Of a DNA stretch of 5,488 bases, positions 1 through 4,550 are shown piece after piece. The translations under genes and the position numbers were made by a program. The stretch is from UBA5004 sp964342515 (GTDB taxonomy: Bacteria; Patescibacteriota; Minisyncoccia; Phycocordibacterales; Zambryskibacteraceae), in NCBI GenBank assembly GCA_964342515.1, contig CAYFFP010000012.1, positions 1 through 5,488 on the forward strand. Reading direction: 5' to 3'. The notes under the pieces were generated by a model, which was given only the letters and a program-made list of their open reading frames with translations, had not been told where the DNA came from and did not search any database. The stretch's first letter is position 1; every line of letters starts with the position of its first letter.

Positions 1-223
1 CGATGAGTTCGTCCTTGGACTTGCCGCCAACTTCGGCTTCGAGCCAGACGGGGAATTCACCGACTCGCAGAATTACCTGCTCGAGCTGTCCATCATGAAT
101 GCGCTGAAGCGCGCCCATCACGGCCTCGAAGTCGAGGGATTTCCCGAGTCGATCGGCGATCGCCGCTGTACGACGATAGTACTGACCAAGTTGGTCGTCG
201 GCAACACCCATGTTGAGCGTCAT
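1..223 (-). CDS. Small hypothetical protein, N-terminal part (runs off the left edge)
   Basis: I do not recognise a function. The frame is open for 74 codons from ATG at 223 to the window edge and begins MTLNMGVADDQLGQYYRRTA. A GAGG ribosome-binding site lies 5 nt before this ATG; a second in-frame ATG at 211 lacks one. The visible part is soluble-looking, with no signal peptide or membrane segment. Residues about 31-45 (SLDFEAVMGALQRIHDG) look like a helix, followed by a strand-rich part with VGEFPVWLEAEVGGKSKDEL. This layout resembles a loose set of short hypothetical proteins I remember from Parcubacteria, with an 'aLQ.I..G' helix followed by a 'W...vG..s.del' segment; that is memory, not a search result. 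Base composition is about 57% GC and codons favour G/C in third position, unlike the AT-richer DUF559 and HIT genes. It has its own promoter and structured leader, so it is probably expressed independently of recJ. Confidence 0.7.
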   Translation of the reverse strand, partial: MTLNMGVADDQLGQYYRRTAAIADRLGKSLDFEAVMGALQRIHDGQLEQVILRVGEFPVWLEAEVGGKSKDELI

Positions 224-242
224 AACAACCTCACAAGTTGCT
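224..242 (-). promoter_or_regulatory. Shine-Dalgarno site within a small hairpin of the partial gene at 1-223
   Basis: On the minus strand GAGG (229-232) stands 5 nt before the ATG at 223, which selects this start over the in-frame ATG at 211. The arms AGCAAC and GUUGUU (237-242 and 224-229) can pair (6 bp including one G-U) around a 7-nt loop UUGUGAG. The loop therefore presents most of the Shine-Dalgarno bases. Pairing is seen in the sequence; any effect on translation is inference. Confidence 0.5.
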
Positions 243-245
243 TTT

Positions 246-281
246 AGCTGTCCTGATGCCGGGAACCGGCACTCATCAGCT
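246..281 (-). promoter_or_regulatory. Two-tier hairpin at the predicted 5' end of the leader mRNA
   Basis: Read on the minus strand, AGCUG pairs with CAGCU as an outer 5-bp stem. It is followed by an asymmetric internal loop (AUGAG against UCAGGA) and an inner 6-bp stem UGCCGG/CCGGCA closed by UUC. The predicted transcription start is near 284, so the structure sits only about 3 nt from the 5' end of the mRNA. That placement suits either an mRNA-stabilising cap hairpin or a small cis-regulatory RNA. I cannot match it to a named riboswitch. Confidence 0.55.
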
Positions 282-290
282 TCTTTTTAT

Positions 291-319
291 ATTGTACACC
301 TAAAGTATATTGAAGTCAA
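291..319 (-). promoter_or_regulatory. Sigma-70-type promoter for the partial gene at 1-223
   Basis: On the minus strand TTGACT (314-319) is followed, after exactly 17 nt, by TACAAT (291-296). Each box has one mismatch to the TTGACA/TATAAT consensus, and the spacing is optimal. The predicted start is about position 284, giving a leader of roughly 60 nt. It is the strongest conventional promoter in the window. Confidence 0.75.
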
Positions 320-340
320 GGATTTCGAGACAAAATCCTT
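318..340 (-). terminator. Hairpin just after recJ, weak terminator candidate
   Basis: AAGGATTT (318-325) and AAATCCTT (333-340) form a perfect 8-bp stem around a 7-nt loop, starting 2 nt past the recJ stop codon. In the recJ direction it is followed by GACTTCAATATAC rather than a run of T, so it is not a textbook intrinsic terminator. Its last two stem bases are the first two bases of the downstream -35 box. It may separate recJ transcription from the next gene, or simply protect the recJ 3' end. Confidence 0.35.
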
Positions 341-342
341 AT

Positions 343-1992
343 TTATGGCTCTATATTGACGATTCTAAGACGCAGTTCCGGGCGATTTCTGAAGTAAGAC
401 TTTTCTAAGTGAGCGTGGAGAGTCACGGAACAGGGACTAGGGACTAGGTTATAGGTGCTAGGGGAAGAGAAAAAGGAAATTGCTTTGATGCCGTTCGCCA
501 GAGAGAGTTCCAAATGATTATTTTCTTTGCCGAATTGGCGAACTGATTTGATAAGCGCGTTTGGGATCTTAAATACCGGCTTCTCGTTGCCGATACCGAA
601 AGGGGCAAAAAGTGAAACTGTTTGCCAAAGGTTTTCATTTATATCAGAAAGCATGATTGGTAATTTTTTTGTATCTTCCTCATCACTCGGTTCTAAATTT
701 TCTAGTGCCTTAGACAATTTTTCTTCAAGATTTATAAGCTTCTCGAATTCTACGGAGAATCCTCCCGCACCCTTGTGCCCGCCGAACTCGATAAAAGAAT
801 CTTTAGCCGACTCCATGAGTTTAAAGAGATCATAGTCATTGTATGAGCGGCATGAACCTTTGAGCGCACCATCTCCGTCCCTCCCCCATGCAAACACGGG
901 ACGTTCATATTCCTCGACTAGTGAGTTACAAACTAAGCCTAAAAGACTGGGTTTCCACTCCGGATTGCCAATGACAATAACCTCTTTTAAATTTTCGCGT
1001 TTTGCTAGTTCATGTTTGGCCGCTTTCACAATGCTTGCTACCACACCTTTGCGCTCGTTATTTATTTTCTCCAAGTGGTTAGCGAGCAATTCCGCTTCAA
1101 CATGATCTGAAGTCGAAAGTAGTTTGAAGGCATCCTCGGGCTGTCCCATCCTTGAGGCGGCATTAATCCGCGGCGTGATCATAAAGGTGACGTCATCTTC
1201 GGTAAGATTTTTCTGATCGAGATTTAAATTATCAAAAAGCGTTTGTAGTCCCGGTCTTGGGGATTTCCTTAATACTTCGAGGCCGAAGCGGGCCAGAATC
1301 CTATTTTCATCCACCAGAGGCACCATATCTGAGAGAGTGGCGATACCCACCATATCGAGAGACCATTTTTCCATTCCATTCTTCACTCCAAAACTATCTT
1401 GCGCGTATATTGCCTGCACTAATTTGAATGCTACTCCGGAACCGCATAAATCCGGAAAAGGGTATTTCGAGTCAGCTCGCTTGGGATTTACGATAGCAAA
1501 GGCTTCCGGAAGTCGGACTGATTCATGATGGTCCGTGATTATGACATCAATGCCTTTCTCTTTCGCCAGTCGGACTTCCTCAACATCAGCCGTGCCGCAA
1601 TCGACCGTAATGATTAGTTTCGCTCCTCCCTGCCTGCCGGCAGGCAGGTCTCCCGCAATCTTTTCAATAGCGCCAAGATTCAAGCCGAACCCTTCGTCGT
1701 GTCGGTGGGGAATGTAAAAAGAAACATTTTCGTATTTAATCCTTTTAAAAAAGTCCGAGAGCACCACTGCCCCCGGTATACCGTCGGCATCATAATCAGA
1801 GAAGACTACGATGTGTTCGAGATTCTTTACCGCATCAATAACTCTATCGCGAGCGCGCCCCATATCCGGCAAAGACAGCGGAGGGTGGAGAAGGGCGTAG
1901 TCCGGATTCAGGAAAAGTTCTCTCTCAGCATCTTTGATACCGCGCTCTTTAAGCAAGAGCTCGAACAATTCAGGGAAATAGGCCGCGGACAT
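343..1992 (-). CDS. recJ: RecJ-type single-strand DNA 5'-3' exonuclease (DHH/DHHA1 phosphoesterase)
   Basis: RecJ degrades single-stranded DNA 5' to 3' with a divalent metal, in recombination and repair. The 549 residues are close to the usual length of about 570. Visible DHH-domain motifs are DYDADG (66-71), VDCG (130-133), TDHH (153-156) and PRINAASRMG (274-283). The DHHA1 part shows LKGSCRS (377-383) and GGHKGAGGF (404-412), followed by an OB-like C-terminal region. The usual W-H-x-G motif of this family reads WKPS (346-349). The ATG at 1992 is forced: an in-frame TAA lies four codons upstream and the next Met is residue 44. No Shine-Dalgarno site is present. Two repeats lie inside the reading frame without breaking it, one at residues 116-121 (LPAGRQ) and one at about 510-520. 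The gene is divergent from the lamin-tail gene across 14 bp. The family call is firm; activity with both inserts is assumed. Confidence 0.95.
   Translation of the reverse strand: MSAAYFPELFELLLKERGIKDAERELFLNPDYALLHPPLSLPDMGRARDRVIDAVKNLEHIVVFSDYDADGIPGAVVLSDFFKRIKYENVSFYIPHRHDEGFGLNLGAIEKIAGDLPAGRQGGAKLIITVDCGTADVEEVRLAKEKGIDVIITDHHESVRLPEAFAIVNPKRADSKYPFPDLCGSGVAFKLVQAIYAQDSFGVKNGMEKWSLDMVGIATLSDMVPLVDENRILARFGLEVLRKSPRPGLQTLFDNLNLDQKNLTEDDVTFMITPRINAASRMGQPEDAFKLLSTSDHVEAELLANHLEKINNERKGVVASIVKAAKHELAKRENLKEVIVIGNPEWKPSLLGLVCNSLVEEYERPVFAWGRDGDGALKGSCRSYNDYDLFKLMESAKDSFIEFGGHKGAGGFSVEFEKLINLEEKLSKALENLEPSDEEDTKKLPIMLSDINENLWQTVSLFAPFGIGNEKPVFKIPNALIKSVRQFGKENNHLELSLANGIKAISFFSSPSTYNLVPSPCSVTLHAHLEKSYFRNRPELRLRIVNIEP
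433..467. repeat. Heptanucleotide tandem array inside recJ
   Basis: Four consecutive 7-nt units, GGGACTA, GGGACTA, GGTTATA and GGTGCTA (433-460), plus a decayed fifth GGGGAAG, share the form GGnnnTA. On the coding strand the array is read as SPSTYNLVPSP (residues about 510-520), where RecJ proteins normally have a short connection before the last strand of the C-terminal domain. The reading frame is intact. Confidence 0.7.
1629..1648. repeat. 20-bp perfect palindrome inserted in the recJ coding sequence
   Basis: CCTGCCTGCCGGCAGGCAGG equals its own reverse complement over all 20 bases. Within recJ it is read as L-P-A-G-R-Q (residues 116-121), in the loop just before the strand leading to the VDCG motif, where RecJ homologues are usually shorter. 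I recall the peptide LPAGRQ in many unrelated predicted proteins from CPR genomes, which suggests a dispersed palindromic element similar in principle to Rickettsia palindromic elements. Confidence 0.85.
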
Positions 1993-1994
1993 GA

Positions 1995-2000
1995 TACTAT
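1995..2000 (+). promoter_or_regulatory. Extended -10 box for leaderless transcription of the lamin-tail/HIT operon
   Basis: TACTAT is preceded by TGA (TGnTACTAT) and ends exactly 6 nt before the ATG at 2007, so the predicted first transcribed base is the A of ATG. It overlaps the opposing recJ -10 box by two bases (1999-2000). No good -35 box is seen at normal spacing. Confidence 0.5.
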
Positions 2001-2004
2001 TTTA
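1999..2004 (-). promoter_or_regulatory. Extended -10 box for leaderless recJ transcription
   Basis: On the minus strand TAAAAT is preceded by TGC, giving an extended -10 element (TGnTAAAAT), and is followed by 6 nt and then the recJ ATG. Transcription starting about 7 nt past the box would begin on the A of the start codon. No clear -35 box and no Shine-Dalgarno site are visible. Confidence 0.5.
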
Positions 2005-2006
2005 GC

Positions 2007-2858
2007 ATGAGCACCAAGTGGCAGCGCGGAGAGAGCAGTCTCGAAGGTATAGTAATCCTTCTGGTTATCATCACGGTTATCATCCTTTCTCCCAAAGAGG
2101 GACCGACGGGGCCATTCTCTAGTGCTGATTCGAGCACGACTCTCTCAAGCTCCGAAATCCTTATCGGCCCCGGCAACGCTTCTTACTCCTACCAGCCGTA
2201 TGAAGAATACATTACCCTCGAGAATAGAGGCCAAAAAACGATAGACCTCACTGGCTGGCAACTCAAGAACGGCAAAGACAAGCGGCCGTACAATATTGGC
2301 GGGACACTCCAGCGCTTCTCCGCCGACATCGCCGTACTGCCTTTGCTCACGCTCGAAGCCGGAGAGAAAGCGGTCATCACTACCGGTTCCGTGGGAGTCC
2401 AGTCTCCTTATAAAATCACCAACTTCAAGGAAAATATTTGCACAGGATACATTGACGCACTGCCGGACTACGCCTTTACCCCGCCGCTTACACGTAATTG
2501 CCCCCGACCGGAGCTTGAGCCGGGGTTCTCGTCTCTCGAAGTGAAATGCCGCAACGCCATCAAACGCCTTAACAGCTGTGAGACGCCGGAATTTGACCCA
2601 AGAAACCAAAGAGACAGAGAGGCCGGCACCTGTGACAATTGCCTTGACGGGGAGATTCTATCTAGCTCATGCGCGGCTTTTATCAGAGAGCATTACAGCT
2701 ACCAAGGGTGTCTTGCTTATCATTCCGGCAACCAGAACTTCTATGGCAAAACTTGGAGAATCTTCCTTGGCCGCGGCTGGGAAATGTGGGCCGAAGAATA
2801 CGAGAGCATAGAATTATTCGACTCTTTCGGCCGACTAATTACCTCTAGAAATTACTAA
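2007..2858 (+). CDS. Membrane-anchored lamin-tail-domain (LTD) protein with a cysteine-rich insertion
   Basis: This is probably a cell-surface protein of unknown role. A short polar N-terminus is followed by one hydrophobic segment (about residues 12-28, LEGIVILLVIITVIILS) and a Ser/Thr-rich linker (35-50), consistent with an N-terminal anchor and an outside domain. Residues about 51-130 begin an LTD immunoglobulin-like fold, with YITLENRGQKTIDLTGWQL typical of its first strands. The fold appears to finish only at 249-283, with TWRIFLGRGWEMW and ESIELFDSFGRLI. Between them lies an insertion with all eight cysteines of the protein (145, 165, 181, 191, 209, 212, 222, 235), including CDNC at 209-212; the even number suggests disulfides or a metal site. 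The ATG is forced by an in-frame TGA at 1992-1994. There is no Shine-Dalgarno site. The stop is 1 nt before the HIT gene, so the two are probably co-transcribed. Confidence 0.85.
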   Translation: MSTKWQRGESSLEGIVILLVIITVIILSPKEGPTGPFSSADSSTTLSSSEILIGPGNASYSYQPYEEYITLENRGQKTIDLTGWQLKNGKDKRPYNIGGTLQRFSADIAVLPLLTLEAGEKAVITTGSVGVQSPYKITNFKENICTGYIDALPDYAFTPPLTRNCPRPELEPGFSSLEVKCRNAIKRLNSCETPEFDPRNQRDREAGTCDNCLDGEILSSSCAAFIREHYSYQGCLAYHSGNQNFYGKTWRIFLGRGWEMWAEEYESIELFDSFGRLITSRNY

Positions 2859-2859
2859 T

Positions 2860-3225
2860 ATGTACGACCAAAACTGCATTTTCTGCAAAATCGCGGCGGG
2901 AGAAATCCCTTCACATAAAGTTTATGAGAATGATGATTTTGTAGCATTTCTCGATATAAATCCAAGAGGAGTCGGACATGTGCAAGTAATTCCGAAAAAC
3001 CATCATAGATGGGTGTGGGACGTACCGAATATCGGAGAATACTTTGAAGTGGTAAGGAAAATTGCGCTTGCGCAGAAAAAAGCTTTTAATACTGACTTTG
3101 TAACTTCAAAAATTGTGGGTGACGAGGTGCACCATGCTCATATTTGGCTCATCCCGGATTGGAATCTAAAAGAAGATAAAAAAGATTTCGAAGCTAACGC
3201 AGAGAGGATAAGAGAGAATCTTTAA
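2860..3225 (+). CDS. HIT-family nucleotide-binding protein with a modified histidine triad
   Basis: HIT proteins are small nucleotide hydrolases or transferases acting on nucleoside phosphoramidates or dinucleotides. The 121-residue length is typical. The N-terminus has the CxxC zinc half-site of the Hit subgroup (C6 and C9 in CIFCKI), then AFLDINPRGVGHVQVIPKNHH (29-49), the family's first nucleotide-binding stretch. The triad region is HHAHIWLIP (91-99). Aligned on the trailing LIP, the usual H-x-H-x-H reads H92-A-H94-I-W96: the first His and the presumed nucleophile are kept and the third His is Trp. The gene starts 1 nt after the LTD stop with no evident Shine-Dalgarno site, so translation probably depends on coupling. 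A terminator-like hairpin follows from 3258. The family is clear; the substrate is not, and no symbol is assigned. Confidence 0.9.
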   Translation: MYDQNCIFCKIAAGEIPSHKVYENDDFVAFLDINPRGVGHVQVIPKNHHRWVWDVPNIGEYFEVVRKIALAQKKAFNTDFVTSKIVGDEVHHAHIWLIPDWNLKEDKKDFEANAERIRENL

Positions 3226-3228
3226 CTC

Positions 3229-3286
3229 ACCTCACCCGCTCTTCGACGGGCTCAGAGCACCCTCTCCTAGTCGTAAGGAGAGGGTG
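3229..3286. repeat. Left inverted repeat of the DUF559 unit
   Basis: The parts are ACCTCACCC (3229-3237), a 21-bp nested insert (3238-3258), and a hairpin CACCCTCTCC/GGAGAGGGTG (3258-3267, 3277-3286). It matches the reverse complement of the right repeat at 3624-3663, apart from the nested insert and a few substitutions. Differences in the stem preserve pairing: a C-G pair here is T-A in the right copy, and an A-T pair is C-G. It encodes the last residues of the DUF559 protein. Confidence 0.65.
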
Positions 3287-3618
3287 TGTTTTATTTCAAC
3301 AATTACTTTTTCTAAATTTTCGCGAATTTCGTCGTTTTTTATCCGTAATGTTTCGTATTTTAATTCTTTGAATAATTTATCTCTGTTGGCATCGTATTCT
3401 TTTTGAAAATCGTGAGACTTTCCATCAATCTCAATAATAAGTCTCGCTCTGAAGCAGTAAAAATCCAAAATATACCCGCCAATGCTGTGTTGTCTCCTGA
3501 ATCTCGCACCCAATTTATTATTCCTCAATTCATTCCAAAGTATTTCTTCTTCTGCAGTGGAGAATTCTCTCAAACTTTTTCTTCTCTCCAATAATTTTTT
3601 AGAATTATGAACTTTCAT
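3232..3618 (-). CDS. DUF559 (Vsr-like, PD-(D/E)XK fold) endonuclease-domain protein
   Basis: DUF559 proteins are predicted nucleases related to the very-short-patch repair endonuclease fold; most are uncharacterised. The 128 residues show the family order: an N-terminal helix with TAEEEILWNELRNNKLG (21-37), FRRQHSIGGYILDFYC (40-55), RLIIEIDGKSH (59-69), YDANRD (75-80) and LRIKNDEI (91-98). Likely catalytic or metal residues are D52, E63 and D65. The family domain ends near residue 110. The tail HTLSLRLGEGALSPSKSG (111-128) is read entirely from the left repeat and is probably not functional. The ATG at 3618 has the site AGAAGGG 5 nt upstream, inside the arm of the right repeat. The gene is AT-rich and lies 20 nt after pgk in the same direction, so it is probably read from the tpiA-pgk transcript. 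Domain identity is firm; target and role are unknown. Confidence 0.88.
   Translation of the reverse strand: MKVHNSKKLLERRKSLREFSTAEEEILWNELRNNKLGARFRRQHSIGGYILDFYCFRARLIIEIDGKSHDFQKEYDANRDKLFKELKYETLRIKNDEIRENLEKVIVEIKHTLSLRLGEGALSPSKSG
3238..3258. repeat. Nested short repeat inside the left inverted repeat
   Basis: These 21 bases have arms GCTCT and AGAGC around a CTTCGACGGGCTCAG core. They are absent at the corresponding position of the right repeat, where the flanking sequences are nearly joined, so they look like an insertion. The CTTCGACnnGCTCAG form resembles a dispersed short repeat I remember from several uncultured bacterial genomes. Confidence 0.5.
3258..3296 (+). terminator. Rho-independent terminator-like hairpin for the LTD/HIT operon
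   Basis: A perfect 10-bp stem CACCCTCTCC/GGAGAGGGTG (3258-3267, 3277-3286) with a 9-nt loop is followed on the plus strand by TGTTTTATTT. It lies 32 nt past the HIT stop codon. The T-rich tract is only on the plus side, so it should end plus-strand transcription and not that of the DUF559 gene. The hairpin belongs to the left inverted repeat and so has a double role. Confidence 0.65.
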
Positions 3619-3623
3619 ATGTT

Positions 3624-3630
3624 CCCTTCT
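3624..3630 (-). promoter_or_regulatory. Shine-Dalgarno site of the DUF559 gene, buried in a hairpin arm
   Basis: On the minus strand AGAAGGG ends 5 nt before the ATG at 3618 and forms the downstream arm of the right-repeat hairpin. In free mRNA it would pair with CCCTTCT (3644-3650) and be hidden. The upstream arm lies in pgk codons and the pgk stop is in the loop-stem junction, so a ribosome finishing pgk should open the hairpin and expose this site. Confidence 0.6.
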
Positions 3631-3663
3631 CCTTACGTCTAGGAGAAGGGTTGGGGATGAGGT
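3624..3663. repeat. Right inverted repeat of the DUF559 unit
   Basis: The perfect 10-bp stem CCCTTCTCCT/AGGAGAAGGG (3624-3633, 3641-3650) has a 7-nt loop, followed by the tail TTGGGGATGAGGT. Its reverse complement aligns with the left repeat. It contains the DUF559 ribosome-binding site, the pgk stop codon (3639-3641) and the codons for the last seven pgk residues, PHPQPFS. Confidence 0.65.
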
Positions 3664-4550
3664 AAACCTAACGCTTCAATTCCCGGCAACGTACCTGTAG
3701 CCAGAAACTCGAGCATCGCGCCGCCGCCGGTCGAAACGAAAGAAAACTTATCCTGAAGGTTAAGCTCCTTAATGGCAGCCAGAGTGTCCCCGCCTCCCAC
3801 GATAACCTCCGCTTCCGCTTGTGCCAAAATTTTTGCCAGTTCGTGAGTATATTGGGTGTGTCTGGTCTCGTATTGCCCCAGAGGACCGTTCCAAATGATG
3901 AATTTAGAATCCGCAATTTTCTCCGCCAGCCGGCGGATTGTTTCTTGATTCGCGTCCAGAGCGGTAAGATCTCCCGAGGGAAGAAATATTTTTGGATCTG
4001 TTATGGAAACATTTTTGGCCATCGCTCCGCCGATAAAGATTGAGTCGGCAATGTTCAAAAATTTCTCGACCAAGGGCAGTTTGGTCTCGAATTTCGCTCC
4101 GCCGAGAATAAGCAGAAATGGATGCGGCGGATGAAATGCCTTGGAAAGCTCTCTTACTTCTTCGGCGAAACGGAGTCCGGCAAAACTCGAGAGAAATTTC
4201 GGTACCCCGATAATAGAGGCATGATTCCTATGCGAAACAGAGAAAGCTTCGTTGACGAAAATATCGGCTTTATCTGCCAACTCCCGGGCAAATTTTTCAG
4301 AGTTAGTCTCTTCTCCTGCATTCTCACGCAAATCCGGCAGAATTTCTGCGCCTTTCGGCACAAATTGTCTTAAGTCTTCGACATTTCCCGCATCATTATG
4401 CGTGGCGAGTATAACTTTGGCGCCGGCGCCAAGCAGATATTCAATAGTAGACTTGGAAGTCCTGACGCGAAAATCATCATGGTCGGACCAATCGACGCGC
4501 ACCAACACGCGCTTGTCTCTCAAATCTCCTGCTTCGGTAATTATTTTCAT
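3639..4550 (-). CDS. pgk: Compact phosphoglycerate kinase
   Basis: It transfers phosphate between 1,3-bisphosphoglycerate and ADP in glycolysis, in the cytoplasm. Family signatures are RVLVRVDW (14-21), ENAGEETN (76-83), FVNEAFSVSHRNHAS (98-112), LGGAKFETKL (149-158), IIWNGPLGQYE (218-228), VGGGDT (251-256) and STGGGAMLEFL (273-283). At 303 residues it is about 90 shorter than the usual 390-400. The missing parts are internal: the NVP stretch after RVD, the region after the first conserved His (THND replaces SHLGRP), and much of the segment between GGAMA and the WNGP motif. All of it is in one open frame, so a sequencing frameshift is unlikely. The ATG overlaps the tpiA stop (ATGA). The last residues, PHPQPFS, come from the adjacent repeat. 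Family identity is secure; full activity with this reduction is not certain. Confidence 0.92.
   Translation of the reverse strand: MKIITEAGDLRDKRVLVRVDWSDHDDFRVRTSKSTIEYLLGAGAKVILATHNDAGNVEDLRQFVPKGAEILPDLRENAGEETNSEKFARELADKADIFVNEAFSVSHRNHASIIGVPKFLSSFAGLRFAEEVRELSKAFHPPHPFLLILGGAKFETKLPLVEKFLNIADSIFIGGAMAKNVSITDPKIFLPSGDLTALDANQETIRRLAEKIADSKFIIWNGPLGQYETRHTQYTHELAKILAQAEAEVIVGGGDTLAAIKELNLQDKFSFVSTGGGAMLEFLATGTLPGIEALGLPHPQPFS

Larger units (their letters stand above)
3229..3663 (-). mobile_element. Putative DUF559 nuclease cassette bounded by inverted repeats
   Basis: A 435-bp unit consists of one DUF559 gene flanked by two related hairpin-forming repeats in opposite orientation. Reading the left end on plus and the right end on minus, both begin ACCTCA, continue with C-rich sequence into ACCCT, and share TCTCCTAG-TCG or ACG-TAAGGAGA. 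It sits between the 3' ends of convergent genes, directly after pgk, and its ends provide the stops of pgk and of the DUF559 gene. No target-site duplication is visible and there is no transposase. It could be mobilised in trans, spread by recombination or gene conversion at repeats, or be an immobile gene next to two copies of a dispersed repeat. Confidence 0.45.

Noticed and set aside
246..281. CTGATGAG on the minus strand, the core of a hammerhead ribozyme
   Set aside because: The required GAAA after stem II is absent (UCAGGAC follows instead) and no suitable cleavage triplet and third stem are found.
1699..2010. Open frame of 103 codons on plus, opposite the 5' end of recJ
   Set aside because: It is antisense to strongly conserved RecJ motifs and has no recognisable protein features.
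2145..2609. Open frame of 154 codons on minus, opposite the lamin-tail gene
   Set aside because: The plus frame has a clear domain and operon context; the antisense frame is low-complexity Arg/Val-rich with no motif.
3229..3663. CRISPR-like pair of repeats
   Set aside because: Only two copies, in inverted orientation, with a gene rather than a spacer between them.
3221..3672. Target-site duplication around the DUF559 unit
   Set aside because: Flanks TTTAACTC and TAAACCTA are similar only by AT-rich composition; no exact direct repeat of useful length is present.
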